Shown: piece after piece, positions 41,381 through 49,972 of the stretch
Numbering within the stretch: the stretch's first letter is position 1
Layout of the letters: each line of letters opens with the position of its first letter
NCBI GenBank assembly: GCA_025058225.1
Contig: JANXEE010000014.1
Coordinates: forward strand, 1 to 59,801
Source: Candidatus Calditenuaceae archaeon
GTDB lineage: Archaea; Thermoproteota; Nitrososphaeria_A; Caldarchaeales; Calditenuaceae
Direction: 5' to 3'
Length of the DNA: 59,801 nucleotides
Position numbers and translations under genes: made by a program
Notes under the pieces: model-generated
Told to the model about the DNA's origin: nothing
The model's input: only the letters and a program-made list of their open reading frames with translations
Databases searched by the model: none

Positions 41381-41909
41381 AGGGCGTGATGGGAGCCTTC
41401 ACCCTCATCCTCAACACGAATGCGTTGAACGCCAGCAACGCAGCGCCTATGTAGCCCGGTATCATGCCGAGTGTACTGGCGATGCCTATCCCCATGAGGG
41501 CCAGAACGAGGGACGGAACCCACCCGCAGCACAGGTAGAAGGTCGACGCCAGCGTACCTACGAGGGCTCCTATGGCCGATCCTCCTCCTATCACGAGGCA
41601 CGACCTGAGCCGTCCCTGAGCGTGCAGCGTCACGAGGTAGAACACGTTGAGCGCCAGCAGAAATGAGAGCAGGGCACCCAGCAGCACCGCGTAGACCTTG
41701 AACGTGACGATGAATCCGTCGCCGATGAGGTGGAGTGCCGGGCCAGTGTAGGCCTGCGACTCTAGGTAAGCAGGAACCACCACGATTCCCGTCACGCCTA
41801 TCTTGGGGACGATCCAGAGGGTGGTTGCGCCCGAGAGGGTCGAGAACGCGAGGAAGTACAGCGCTCCGAGGGCCGCCCCGACGGTCTGTGAAAGCGCCGT
41901 TACTCTCAT
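41370..41909 (-). CDS. Polytopic membrane protein of unknown function
   Basis: A 179-residue protein with about four to five hydrophobic helices (TVGAALGALYFLAFS, FIVTFKVYAVLLGALLSFLLALNVFYL, LVIGGGSAIGALVGTLASTF, LVLALMGIGIASTLGMIPGYIGAALLAFN). A Cys-Cys pair sits in FYLCCGW near the extracytoplasmic end of one helix. The pair could bind metal or haem, but that is speculation. ATG at 41909 is favoured over the track's 41924 because a TATA-like AGAAATAAC lies about 30 nt upstream. It converges on the cupredoxin gene with an 11-bp overlap; a shared role is possible, not shown. Confidence 0.78.
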   Translation of the reverse strand: MRVTALSQTVGAALGALYFLAFSTLSGATTLWIVPKIGVTGIVVVPAYLESQAYTGPALHLIGDGFIVTFKVYAVLLGALLSFLLALNVFYLVTLHAQGRLRSCLVIGGGSAIGALVGTLASTFYLCCGWVPSLVLALMGIGIASTLGMIPGYIGAALLAFNAFVLRMRVKAPITPFRR

Positions 41910-42062
41910 GACCCTCACAAACAACGGGGGCCGGTGAGTTATTTCTGTTGTCCTGACAGTCTGATCCGGAGCTCAACACGTCGGGCGACTCGTGCCGGTG
42001 TGGGGAGGCTTACGGACCTTTGAGGGTCGGCCGTGGAGGGAGTCGGGTTCAACGGTAGCCCT

Positions 42063-43685
42063 TCATCCCCCCTTCGATCCGGTTCCTGGAGCGTACTGTG
42101 AGAGTATCTCTTCGAGCCTCGCGGGGCCCAGGTCGTAGAGGTAAGGGCCGAGTCTGGGGCCGCTGTCCCTGTTCAGGAGGACCCTGTAGAAGTACCTGAA
42201 GACGTCAGCTGGGTTAATGCCCCTAGCCCTGGACCTGTTGAAGACCTCGCTCTGGATCTCCTCGGGCCCCGCACCCCTCCTCACCACCTCCACCAGCTCC
42301 CTTATGACCGACATGACGTCATCAGGCACTTCCACCTTCGAGGGCCTTGCGGTCATTCCGAAGTCGTTGACGTAGTTGGTGGCGTACCAGATCCTCTTCC
42401 TCGCGTCCTCCGAATCGACCTCGTACCCGTATCTCCTCAGCCTCTCGACTACGAACTCGTTCCTTTTCTCTGGTGGAGCGAGCGATATCAGATCGATCAG
42501 TAACCTGTAGGGGATTCTGACCGAGGGCCTGCTCTTCGGTTTGAGCAGGTTGGCGTACTCGTAGAGCCCCCGAAGCTTCACAGTCTTGAAGTCGGTCACG
42601 TGCTTGGTCCTGAAGTACAGCTCCTCGAGCTTGTCGATCTCATCCATGATCCTGATTATCGTGGAGGGTGAGATCCTCCTAGTGCCGACGGACCTCTTGA
42701 GGAGGAAGAGCGTCAGGCTCGGAGGCGAGGCGTAACGGTACCACATCTGCGGTGTGAAGACGTTTCCAGTCGACTTGGAGATCTTCCTTCCCACGGCGTC
42801 GAGGAACATCTCGTACCTCACGTGATACGGATGCGGATGTCCCAGGACGTTCTCCGAGACCCAGTCGTTCACCTTCACGGAGTCGGCGATGTCCTTGCCG
42901 TATGCCTCGAACCTGATGTCGAGCGCCGCCCACCTCGCAGCGAACTCGGTCTTCCAGGCCAGCTTGCCGTCATCGGTGTAGACGCTCGCCTCGCCCTCGT
43001 ATCCACAACCGTCGAACCATCCGGACTTCAGCTGCGTGCCGACGCACCTGTACTTCACGGAGCCCCTCTCCGCATCGAAGCTGTAGGCCTCGGCTGTGTA
43101 TATTCGACCGCACCCTCTGCAGATCGGGAAGTAGGGCAGGACCTTCGTGTACTTCTCTTGGCCGGTCATCTCTCGAATCGTTTCGCCGATCCTCCGCCAG
43201 CTCAGCAGCACCTTCCTGATCTGGTCCGCCAGCAGGCCGGTCCTGTACGCCTCCCTCCCGGACATGAACCTGTAGTCGAGTCCGGCCTCGTCCAGGGCCT
43301 CGCGCAGCATGGTCGTCATCCTCTCTGCGAAGGAACCGAAGTTGCCCAGGGGGTCTGGGACGTTCGAGACGGGTCTGAGGACGTGCTCTTTCAGCCAAGG
43401 AGGCAGGTTCGCAGGAACCCTCCTGAGGCCGTCCATGTCATCGCAGAAGACGATCAGCTCAGAGCTGTAACCGATGTCCCTCAGGGCGAGCGTCACCGCG
43501 TAGGCCCTGACTGCGTCGGCCATGCTGCCGATGTGCGGAATTCCGCTGGCACCGAACCCGCTCTCTGTCCGAATCAGGCGGAGGCTCCTGCCGAGGTCCC
43601 GCTCCCTCTGAGCGATTCTATGGGCTACCATGTCCATCCAAGTCCCCCTTCCGATTACCTTCTTCGTGGTGGTGTCGCCCCGCAT
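42063..43685 (-). CDS. lysK: Lysyl-tRNA synthetase, class I
   Basis: Class I LysRS, typical of archaea, 540 residues. The HIGH-like motif is ASGIPHIGSM near 45 and the KMSKS-like motif is KISKSTGN near 300. Zinc-type cysteines are in CRGCGRIY and the later YRCVGTQ...DGCGY. The class I anticodon-binding helical bundle forms the C-terminal third. The track start is 43709. ATG at 43685 is preferred because a TATA-like GGTTAATTTC about 27 nt upstream predicts a leaderless start there; the family core begins at WMDMVAHRIAQRE. The tRNA-Lys genes in this window are its substrates. Confidence 0.95.
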   Translation of the reverse strand: MRGDTTTKKVIGRGTWMDMVAHRIAQRERDLGRSLRLIRTESGFGASGIPHIGSMADAVRAYAVTLALRDIGYSSELIVFCDDMDGLRRVPANLPPWLKEHVLRPVSNVPDPLGNFGSFAERMTTMLREALDEAGLDYRFMSGREAYRTGLLADQIRKVLLSWRRIGETIREMTGQEKYTKVLPYFPICRGCGRIYTAEAYSFDAERGSVKYRCVGTQLKSGWFDGCGYEGEASVYTDDGKLAWKTEFAARWAALDIRFEAYGKDIADSVKVNDWVSENVLGHPHPYHVRYEMFLDAVGRKISKSTGNVFTPQMWYRYASPPSLTLFLLKRSVGTRRISPSTIIRIMDEIDKLEELYFRTKHVTDFKTVKLRGLYEYANLLKPKSRPSVRIPYRLLIDLISLAPPEKRNEFVVERLRRYGYEVDSEDARKRIWYATNYVNDFGMTARPSKVEVPDDVMSVIRELVEVVRRGAGPEEIQSEVFNRSRARGINPADVFRYFYRVLLNRDSGPRLGPYLYDLGPARLEEILSQYAPGTGSKGG

Positions 43686-43848
43686 CCGTGCGATTCGATT
43701 ACCAGACACGAAATTAACCGTGTGTCCTCAAAGTCTAGGCACGCCCAAGCTCCGAGGGGCACCTGACCTGACAACTCTTGCAGATCGGAATTCGCGGCGA
43801 GACGGTAATTTCCCGGTTCACGCGCTCTGTATGAGGGACGCCGCGGTA

Positions 43849-44310
43849 TCAGTCGCCGGATGAGGGTCCCTTTCCGACGTGACTTCCGGTGTTGAGCGCC
43901 TCTATGAGCTCTCTCGGCAGCTCCCTTGACCTCATGGACCTCGGGTCAACGCAGACGTAAGTTATCGACCCTGTTGCGACCAGCTCACCTCCCCTCAACA
44001 CCTCACCGCGAAAGTTCAAGGACCGTCTCCCCAACCTCCCGACCTCGATCCCCAACTCCAGCTGGTCGTTCAGCCTGAGGGGTTTGAGCATCCTGCAATG
44101 GTACTCCCCCGTTACCAAGGTCCATTCGACCTTGAGGCCCCTGTAGACCACGTTGCCGCGCTCGTCGAACTCGAGCCCCCTCTCCCTCATGAAGTCCTGA
44201 ACCGCGTCGTCGATCCACTCGACGTACCTCGGGAAGAAGACCCTCGTGGTGCAGTCGGTCTCCGCGAACCTCACCCTCCTCCTCGACAGATGGAGATACC
44301 TCGACTTCAC
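43849..44310 (-). CDS. Hotdog-fold acyl-CoA thioesterase (4HBT family)
   Basis: A 153-residue thioesterase-like protein. The 4HBT signature is VRFAETDCTTRVFFPRYVEWIDDA, with the catalytic Asp near 19; the usual Gly-Val after it is Thr-Arg here. Later strands include TLVTGEYHCRMLKPLRLNDQLELGIEV and ATGSITYVCVD. It would hydrolyse a small acyl-CoA, substrate unknown. The GTG start lies 25 nt after the dinB stop, so dinB and this gene probably share a transcript. Confidence 0.87.
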   Translation of the reverse strand: MKSRYLHLSRRRVRFAETDCTTRVFFPRYVEWIDDAVQDFMRERGLEFDERGNVVYRGLKVEWTLVTGEYHCRMLKPLRLNDQLELGIEVGRLGRRSLNFRGEVLRGGELVATGSITYVCVDPRSMRSRELPRELIEALNTGSHVGKGPSSGD

Positions 44311-44335
44311 GCCGGTAACGAGCTCTGCAATCGGA

Positions 44336-45430
44336 TTAGGGTTCCTCGGTGAAGTCCGTTAACGCGCTCTGACCTCCCATTCTGACGAGCTCGTGAAGCC
44401 TGACGCCGGCTCTCCTCAGTTTGAGCCCCGGCACCTCGTCCAGCATCTCCGCTAAGAGCGACCTGAGGGCCCTCATTATCTGTTCCCGGTCCTTGTTGGG
44501 CCGGGGCAACGTCAGGGACCTCGTGTAGACCTTCAGGTCAGTTGAGATGCCGATGGCGCCGACTCCTCTGTGAGCGAGGCCCTCGCCGGCCAGCCTCGAA
44601 CACAGGTCCTCCACCGGTAGGAGGAGCTGTTGAAGTATCTCGTCGACGTCGGAGCTGTCTCTTTTGAGCGTCACGATCCTGCTGAGCTGTCTTCTCTCGG
44701 TCCTCGGGGCTAACGGTTCGTCGTACCGGCCCCTGCTCGCAAGATAGAGATAGGTCCCCAGTGAGCGGCCGAACCTCTCCGCCAAAACCTGTGGGTCCAC
44801 CTTGGCCAGTTCACCCACCCTCTCGACGCCCATCTCCCTCAGACGTCCTCCGACCTTCCGTCCCACGAAGGGCAGTTCCGTGATTGAGAGGTCCCTGAGG
44901 AAGAGCTCGACCTCCTCGGGCCTCACAACCATCAACCCGTCAGGCTTGGACCTGTCGCAGGCCACCTTAGCGATCAGCTTGTTGGGCCCTATCCCTACAG
45001 AGCACCTCAGGCCGGTCGATTCCCTCACCGCGCGCTTCAGCTCCGCTCCCACCGCCGCTGCGCCCTCGAAGCCGCCGGCCAACTCCGTCAGGTCGAGGAA
45101 CGCCTCGTCCACGCTGACCACCTCCATCACGCTCGAGAACCTCTCCAGCGACCCGAAGGTCCTCCTCGAGAGCTCAAGGTAGTACTGCTTGTCAACCGGT
45201 AGCAGGACCGCGTCCTTCCCCCTCAACTTCCTGACAGCTTCCCTGATCGGCATGCCGGCTTTCACGCCGAACGACCTGGCGACGTAGTTGGCAGACGCCA
45301 CAGCACCGCTGAGCTCGTCCCTCCCCGAGTAGACGCAGACGACCACCGGCTTACCCGATAGCTCCGGCCTCCTCAGCTCCTCCGCTTGAGCGAAGAAGTA
45401 GTCGATGTCCACACAGGCTATCACCCTCAC
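44336..45430 (-). CDS. dinB: DNA polymerase IV (Y family, Dpo4/DinB)
   Basis: Translesion DNA polymerase of 364 residues. Motifs in order: catalytic Asp in VDIDYFFAQAEEL near 8, SFGVKAGMPI near 54, SVDEAFLDLTEL near 104 with the second and third carboxylates, and CSVGIGPNKLIAKVA near 146. The helix-hairpin-helix near 180 (LPFVGRKVGGRLREMGVERV) and the little-finger domain follow. The end has no clear PCNA motif. The GTG start diverges from apgM with a shared TATA zone. A thioesterase gene follows in the same direction. Confidence 0.95.
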   Translation of the reverse strand: MRVIACVDIDYFFAQAEELRRPELSGKPVVVCVYSGRDELSGAVASANYVARSFGVKAGMPIREAVRKLRGKDAVLLPVDKQYYLELSRRTFGSLERFSSVMEVVSVDEAFLDLTELAGGFEGAAAVGAELKRAVRESTGLRCSVGIGPNKLIAKVACDRSKPDGLMVVRPEEVELFLRDLSITELPFVGRKVGGRLREMGVERVGELAKVDPQVLAERFGRSLGTYLYLASRGRYDEPLAPRTERRQLSRIVTLKRDSSDVDEILQQLLLPVEDLCSRLAGEGLAHRGVGAIGISTDLKVYTRSLTLPRPNKDREQIMRALRSLLAEMLDEVPGLKLRRAGVRLHELVRMGGQSALTDFTEEP

Positions 45431-45448
45431 CTCCCTCCCCTCTCCGTC

Positions 45449-45462
45449 AGGAAAGCTAAATC
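45449..45462. promoter_or_regulatory. Shared TATA zone between dinB and apgM
   Basis: AGGAAAGCTAAATCAC holds the only TATA-like core between these divergent genes. It reads GCTAAATC toward apgM and GATTTAGC toward dinB. It lies about 25-30 nt from each proposed start, which fits one element serving two leaderless transcripts. Confidence 0.4.
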
Positions 45463-45486
45463 ACTGGGGGCTTGATAACGGGTGTT

Positions 45487-46731
45487 GTGCCGGACAGGGT
45501 GCTCTTCCTGATGCTCGACGGTCTCGGCGACAGGCCTTCACGTGAGCTTGGGCTGATGACGCCGCTTCAGGCCGCACGCAAGGTCGCTCTCGACCTGATC
45601 GCCTCGGAGGGGATGACCGGTCTTCTTGACCCATACGCCCCGGGCGTGCCGGTCGGCAGCGACACCGGACACCTCTCGATACTGGGGTACGACCCGAAGG
45701 TCTACTACACAGGCAGGGGACCGCTGGAGGCGCTCGGCGCGGGGATAGACCTGAAGCCAGGCGACGTGGCCTTCAGGGTGAACATGGCCACCGTTGACGA
45801 CGACTGGAACCTCCTCGACAGGAGGGCCGGGAGGATATCGACCGGGGAGGCCAGGGAGCTTGCGAGGGCGGTCGCTGAGTTGGCGGAGCGCTTCGACTCT
45901 ACGCTCAGCTTCGAGTTCCACTCGACCGTGGAGCACAGGGGCGTGCTGGTCATCAGGGGGGAGAAGGCGTCGTCTTCGGTCACGGATGTGGACCCCCATC
46001 GAGAGGGTGTGAGGGTTCAGATGCCGAGGCCGACCGATGGCAGCGAGTCAGCGAGGGTGACCGCTCAGGAGCTGACCAGATTCCTCCTCAGGGCGAAGGA
46101 GGTCCTCGACCGTCACCCGCTCAACGTCGCGAGGCGACAGAGGGGCCTCAACCCCGCGAACGCTCTCCTTCCTCGGGGCGCCGGCGTCATGCCGAAGCTG
46201 CCCTCGCTCAGAGAGAGGTATGGCGTCAGATCCGTGGTAATTGCCGGTGGGGCCCTCTACAGGGGCGTCTGCAGGGCCGCGGGAATGGACGTGAGGCTGG
46301 TGCCCACAGCAACCGGCACCCTCAACACGGACCTCCGGGCGAAGTTCGAGGCCGCAGTGGAGTCGCTTAGGTCGTACGAGCTGGTCTTCCTCCACATCAA
46401 GGGCACCGACACGGCGTCACACGACCTCAACCCCTCAGCGAAGAGGGACTTCATCGAGCGGATCGACAGGGAGCTTCACAGGCACCTCGACTCAATCCTC
46501 TCCGGGTCGGTGATCTGCGTCACCGGTGACCACACGACCAGCTCGCTGGACGGCCGCCATCACGGAGACCCGGTTCCGTTGGCGGTTGCTGGCGAGGGGG
46601 TGAGGAGGGACGACGTGGCCAAGTTCGATGAGCTCAGCTGCAGCAGAGGCTCCGTGGGGAGGGTCAGGGGACTGGACCTCATGAACGTGCTGATGGACCT
46701 GATCGGGAGGGTCGAGATGTACGGCGAGTGA
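45487..46731 (+). CDS. apgM: 2,3-Bisphosphoglycerate-independent phosphoglycerate mutase, archaeal type
   Basis: Glycolytic/gluconeogenic mutase of the alkaline phosphatase superfamily, about 414 residues. The first metal site is LMLDGLGDRP near 10, the phosphorylated Ser is in GSDTGHLSILGYDP near 60, YYTGRGPLEALGAGI follows, and later metal ligands lie in HIKGTDTASHD and TGDHTTSSLDGRHHGDPVPL. The track uses TTG 45472. I prefer GTG 45487 because the TATA core at about 45456 would start transcription near 45482. Its 3' end overlaps the small gene 46679-46921 on the other strand by 53 bp. Confidence 0.93.
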   Translation: MPDRVLFLMLDGLGDRPSRELGLMTPLQAARKVALDLIASEGMTGLLDPYAPGVPVGSDTGHLSILGYDPKVYYTGRGPLEALGAGIDLKPGDVAFRVNMATVDDDWNLLDRRAGRISTGEARELARAVAELAERFDSTLSFEFHSTVEHRGVLVIRGEKASSSVTDVDPHREGVRVQMPRPTDGSESARVTAQELTRFLLRAKEVLDRHPLNVARRQRGLNPANALLPRGAGVMPKLPSLRERYGVRSVVIAGGALYRGVCRAAGMDVRLVPTATGTLNTDLRAKFEAAVESLRSYELVFLHIKGTDTASHDLNPSAKRDFIERIDRELHRHLDSILSGSVICVTGDHTTSSLDGRHHGDPVPLAVAGEGVRRDDVAKFDELSCSRGSVGRVRGLDLMNVLMDLIGRVEMYGE

Positions 46732-46921
46732 CCGGTGCGAAGGCCTCCTCGACCAGCTCCATCACCCTCACTCCGTAGATCACTTCGGCCTTGAACCTAG
46801 AGGAGATGTAGGCGTCGCGGTCGAGTTCTCCCCTCTCGTAGAGGTCCCTGAGTCGCCTGACCTCATCCGACAGCTCAGAGGTCTCCGACTTGATCCGTCG
46901 CATCCTCTCCTTCGGGCTCAT
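46679..46921 (-). CDS. Small helical protein translationally coupled to eS19
   Basis: An 80-residue charged protein with two predicted helices (MRRIKSETSELSDEVRRLRDLYERGEL and DRDAYISSRFKAEVIYGVRVMELVEEAF) and a basic Ser/Arg tail (RRTSRPSRSGPSARS). The LYERGELDRDAY element resembles SHOCT-type short C-terminal motifs. Its ATG overlaps the eS19 stop by 4 nt (ATGA), strong evidence of translation. In many archaea eS19 is followed by a PDCD5-like DNA-binding protein; this product is shorter and does not look like PDCD5. The last 53 bp overlap apgM on the opposite strand, so the C-terminal end is constrained by two genes. Confidence 0.7.
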   Translation of the reverse strand: MSPKERMRRIKSETSELSDEVRRLRDLYERGELDRDAYISSRFKAEVIYGVRVMELVEEAFAPVTRRTSRPSRSGPSARS

Positions 46922-47337
46922 GAGCTCTTCAGTATTTTCTCACAGAACTCCTCCACCAGCTCCCTGCCCTTCTCGGTGAGCACCCTTCCCTTGTTGCCGT
47001 GTTTGGTAACCAAGTTGGCTGCCTCTAGCTGCTGCAGGGCCTCCCTGACGACGCTTCCGCTCCCCGGCGCCGAATGAGGTTTCCTGTGGCCCATCCTGTG
47101 CCTGTCGCTGTACTCCCTCCTCAGCCTCGAGACTCCTATCGGCCCCTTCAAGTACAGCTTCCTCATCAACGAGGCGCATCGGACGTACCACCAGTCAGGG
47201 TCCGTGGGTGGCCTCTCCTTCGAGACCCCGGTCTTCGCGAACTTCGCCCAGGGTGGCGGCGTCACTACCCTCTTCTCCTTCAGGTACCTCGAGAGGTCCG
47301 ATATCAGTCTCCACGAGTCCACCAGCTTGACGCTCAA
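46918..47337 (-). CDS. rps19e: Small ribosomal subunit protein eS19
   Basis: Winged-helix ribosomal protein of 139 residues found in archaea and eukaryotes. Conserved blocks are PPPWAKFAKTGVSKERPP near 27, DPDWWYVRCASLMRKLYLKGPIGVSRLRREY near 47, GSGSVVREALQQLEAANLV near 92 and NKGRVLTEKGREL near 114. The TTG start is supported by a TATA-like CGTAAAATAG about 30 nt upstream, which lies at the 3' end of the upstream hydrolase gene. It forms a coupled pair with the small helical protein. Confidence 0.95.
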   Translation of the reverse strand: MSVKLVDSWRLISDLSRYLKEKRVVTPPPWAKFAKTGVSKERPPTDPDWWYVRCASLMRKLYLKGPIGVSRLRREYSDRHRMGHRKPHSAPGSGSVVREALQQLEAANLVTKHGNKGRVLTEKGRELVEEFCEKILKSS

Positions 47338-47372
47338 CCCTCAGATTTCACGCGGTCCAACTATTTTACGTA

Positions 47373-48263
47373 TCACACGCTCAGGTACGCTCCCAGGACG
47401 TATCTCCTTATCCAGTCCCTCGCTATCGGGTGAAGGGGTGCCCTGAGTACCGACTCGTACTCCCTGATGAATATCTCCGCTATCGCGTCGTGGTTGAGCT
47501 TATCGTTCTTCAGGGCCCTGATCCTCTCGAACCATCCACGGTAAAGGCTCAGCTCCTCCTCCCTGAGCTCCTCCGTCGAGAGGTAGCCACCGTAGTGGGT
47601 CAGGAGGATGAGCTTCCCCTTGAGGTCGAAGATCCGCTCTATGCTCCTGAGGCCCTGTTCGTAGTCGAACCGGGGAGGGACCGTGTCCGGCAGAGGGAAG
47701 CTGAAGACCGTCCCCCTCGTCGAGAGAGCGTCTCCCACTAACACGTAGTTGTGAGGCAAGAGGAGGTAGGCAACGTGGTGAGGCGCGTGACCGGGCGTGT
47801 AGATCGTTCTCAGCGTCACGCCCCCGACCCCGACGTCCTCTTCGTCCGATACCTCCACTACCCTCGATGGGTCCATGGGGTCCATCCCCCCCATCGCCTC
47901 GAAGTCCCTGGGCCTGAAGATGCTCTTGGTGGACTCCAAGAGCTTCGACGGATCGATCAGGTGTCTGGAGCCTTTCGGGTGAACAAGCACCGTCGCGTTC
48001 GGGTAATCTCTGACCAGCCTCGACGCAGCACCGCAGTGATCCAGGTGAACGTGGGTCAGCGCGATGACGCTCAGCTCGGTCCTGGATACTCCTATTGATG
48101 TGAGGGCCCTCTTGACCCGATCATACCTCGACGCGTAACCCGTGTCAACGATGATGGCCTTGTTGTCGCTCCTGATGACGTAGGTGGCGTTGGTCCTGTC
48201 GTAGTAGAGGCCTCCGTTGTCGATCATGTAGACCCCCTTACCGATGTGGGCAACTCCGTCCAT
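47373..48263 (-). CDS. MBL-fold metallo-hydrolase
   Basis: Metallo-beta-lactamase-fold hydrolase of 296 residues. Metal motifs: THVHLDHCGAAS near 69, a later His in YTPGHAPHHVAYLL near 157, Asp in VLVGDALSTRG near 172 and His in LLTHYGG near 220. The C-terminal helices are typical of the glyoxalase II/flavoprotein-like group, but no specific substrate is evident. ATG at 48263 fits a TATA-like CTATATTTC about 28 nt upstream. Confidence 0.9.
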   Translation of the reverse strand: MDGVAHIGKGVYMIDNGGLYYDRTNATYVIRSDNKAIIVDTGYASRYDRVKRALTSIGVSRTELSVIALTHVHLDHCGAASRLVRDYPNATVLVHPKGSRHLIDPSKLLESTKSIFRPRDFEAMGGMDPMDPSRVVEVSDEEDVGVGGVTLRTIYTPGHAPHHVAYLLLPHNYVLVGDALSTRGTVFSFPLPDTVPPRFDYEQGLRSIERIFDLKGKLILLTHYGGYLSTEELREEELSLYRGWFERIRALKNDKLNHDAIAEIFIREYESVLRAPLHPIARDWIRRYVLGAYLSV

Positions 48264-48317
48264 TCCTTTCGTCGGTGATGAGGTCTCAGAAATATAGGTT
48301 AAAGTTCGGGGGTGACT

Positions 48318-49157
48318 TCAGCGCTCTATCGGCAGACCTACCGAGTTGCCCCACTCGCTCCAGCTGCCGTCGTAGTTTCTGACCTTCGGGTAGTTCAGGA
48401 GGTGTTTCAGGACGAACCAAGTCACCGAGGACCTCTCGCCTATCCTGCAGTACGTGATGACCTCCTTGTCCGGTGTGACTCCTGCCGACTCGTAGAGCCT
48501 CTTCAGCTCCTCGATGCTCTTGAAGGTCCCGTCCTCGTTGAGGGCCTTTCCCCACGGAATGTTGACCGCTCCCGGTATGTGTCCACCCCTCTGTGCGTGC
48601 TCAGTCGGGTACTCCGGAGGTGCCAGTATCTTCCCCGTGAACTCATCGGGTGACCTCACGTCGACCAGCGCGACCTGCGGGCTTCCGAGCCTCGTCCTGA
48701 CGTCGTTCATGAAGACCCTGAACTCGTAGTTGACCCTGGTGACCCTGTACTGAGTCGGTGGATACGAGGGGACGTCCTTCGTCAGCTCCCTCTCCTCCGC
48801 GATCCACTTCTTCCTGCTGCCGTCCATGAGGCTGACCCTCTCGTGGTTGTAGAGCCTCACCACCCAGAACGCGAACGCCGCGAACCAGTTGTTGAAGTCG
48901 CCGTAGAGGACGACGTGTGTGTCGTTGGACACGCCGCTACGTGACATGAGGGCCTCGAAGCCCTCCTTCGAGACGATGTTCCTCTCGAGCTGGTCGTTGA
49001 TGTCCCTCTTCCAGTCCCAGAGCACCGCGCCCGGCACGTGCCCCTGATTGTACGCGGTCAGGGGGTCGTAATCGACCTCGATTATCCGAACGTTCGGGTT
49101 ACTCAGGTTCCTCGCGACCCACTCGGTTGAGACCAAGGGCTGAATTTGCGTGTCCAT
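48318..49157 (-). CDS. Two-domain sulfurtransferase (thiosulfate/mercaptopyruvate type)
   Basis: A 279-residue protein of two rhodanese domains. The N-terminal domain (VRIIEVDYDPLTAYNQGHVPGAV) is inactive: its active-site position reads LYGDFNNWFA, without cysteine. The C-terminal domain has VDVRSPDEFTG near 165 and the active loop CRIGERSSVTW near 237. The CRIGERS loop is of the thiosulfate sulfurtransferase type. It may supply sulfur to the pathway served by the E1-rhodanese protein, which is an inference. ATG at 49157 sits about 28 nt from a TATA-like TTCATATAATG. Confidence 0.92.
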   Translation of the reverse strand: MDTQIQPLVSTEWVARNLSNPNVRIIEVDYDPLTAYNQGHVPGAVLWDWKRDINDQLERNIVSKEGFEALMSRSGVSNDTHVVLYGDFNNWFAAFAFWVVRLYNHERVSLMDGSRKKWIAEERELTKDVPSYPPTQYRVTRVNYEFRVFMNDVRTRLGSPQVALVDVRSPDEFTGKILAPPEYPTEHAQRGGHIPGAVNIPWGKALNEDGTFKSIEELKRLYESAGVTPDKEVITYCRIGERSSVTWFVLKHLLNYPKVRNYDGSWSEWGNSVGLPIER

Positions 49158-49305
49158 ATCTTAGCATTATTTCACAATAAGAGCATTATATGAAATTACT
49201 CAGGTTACTCGGGTGAGCGTCCCTCGGTGTGGCCTCTTCGGTCGCTTTCAGGCCAAATGAGTGGCGAAATAACCTTATTAGGCGAGGATTTGTAAAAAAC
49301 CCGAA

Positions 49306-49545
49306 ATGCCGATCGCGTTCGTCCTGATCAACACGGAGATCGGGTCGGAGGAAGAGGTGCTCAGGAAGCTGCAGAGCATACCTGCGGTAAAGGAGGCCTA
49401 CGCGGTCTATGGCGTCTACGACATCGTCGCGAAGGTCGAGGCGGAGAACATGGAGAAGCTGAAGGAGATCGTCTCTTGGAACATCAGGAGGCTCGACAAG
49501 GTCAGGTCGACGCTCACGATGCTCGTCATGAGCGCCTCGACCTGA
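49306..49545 (+). CDS. Stand-alone Lrp/AsnC RAM-domain protein
   Basis: A 79-residue protein consisting only of the Lrp/AsnC effector-binding fold: AFVLINTEIGSEEEVLRKLQSIPAVKEAYAVYGVYDIVAKVEA and a C-terminal strand STLTMLVM. There is no DNA-binding domain. Such proteins are common in archaea and may bind amino acids or form mixed oligomers with full-length Lrp proteins, for example the one at 40196. ATG at 49306 is about 30 nt from a TATA-like CCTTATTAG. Confidence 0.92.
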   Translation: MPIAFVLINTEIGSEEEVLRKLQSIPAVKEAYAVYGVYDIVAKVEAENMEKLKEIVSWNIRRLDKVRSTLTMLVMSAST

Positions 49546-49603
49546 AGGGTTCTGCGGTCTCAAACACTCTCCTATCATTGAGTTGTGAGGTAAGATTTTT
49601 GGG

Positions 49604-49957
49604 ATGGAGAGGATCATCTGCCACGTGGATCGGTTAGACATCGAGGTGACACCTCTCGCGGTCCGGAAGATGAAAGAGGCACTGAAGGATGCCGGTGAGT
49701 CGGTCGGCGTCAGGATATTCGTCAGCGAGGGCTGCTGCGGTCCGTCCTATGGACTCGCGCTCGACGATCAGGTGAACGGTGACGACATAGTTCTCAACGT
49801 CGATGGTGTCAAGTTCCTCGTCGACAGCTTCTCCGCGGAGAGACTGCGGGGCGTCGTGCTGGACTACGCCTCTACACCCTACGGTGAGGGGTTCGTGGTC
49901 AAGGGCGCCCGGCCCTCCAGCGGAGGGCACGGCTGTTCCTGCGGCTGCGGACACTAG
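49604..49957 (+). CDS. IscA/HesB-like iron-sulfur carrier
   Basis: A-type iron-sulfur carrier of 117 residues. The HesB pattern is clear: VTPLAVRKMKEALKDAG, VRIFVSEGCCGPSYGLALDD near 43 with the first conserved cysteine, and the C-terminal CSCGCGH with the other two. The GCCG variant has one more cysteine than usual. It would deliver Fe-S clusters to target enzymes. It is 16 nt upstream of the peroxiredoxin gene, suggesting a two-gene oxidative-stress unit. Confidence 0.9.
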   Translation: MERIICHVDRLDIEVTPLAVRKMKEALKDAGESVGVRIFVSEGCCGPSYGLALDDQVNGDDIVLNVDGVKFLVDSFSAERLRGVVLDYASTPYGEGFVVKGARPSSGGHGCSCGCGH

Positions 49958-49972
49958 TCGATCTTATCGGCT

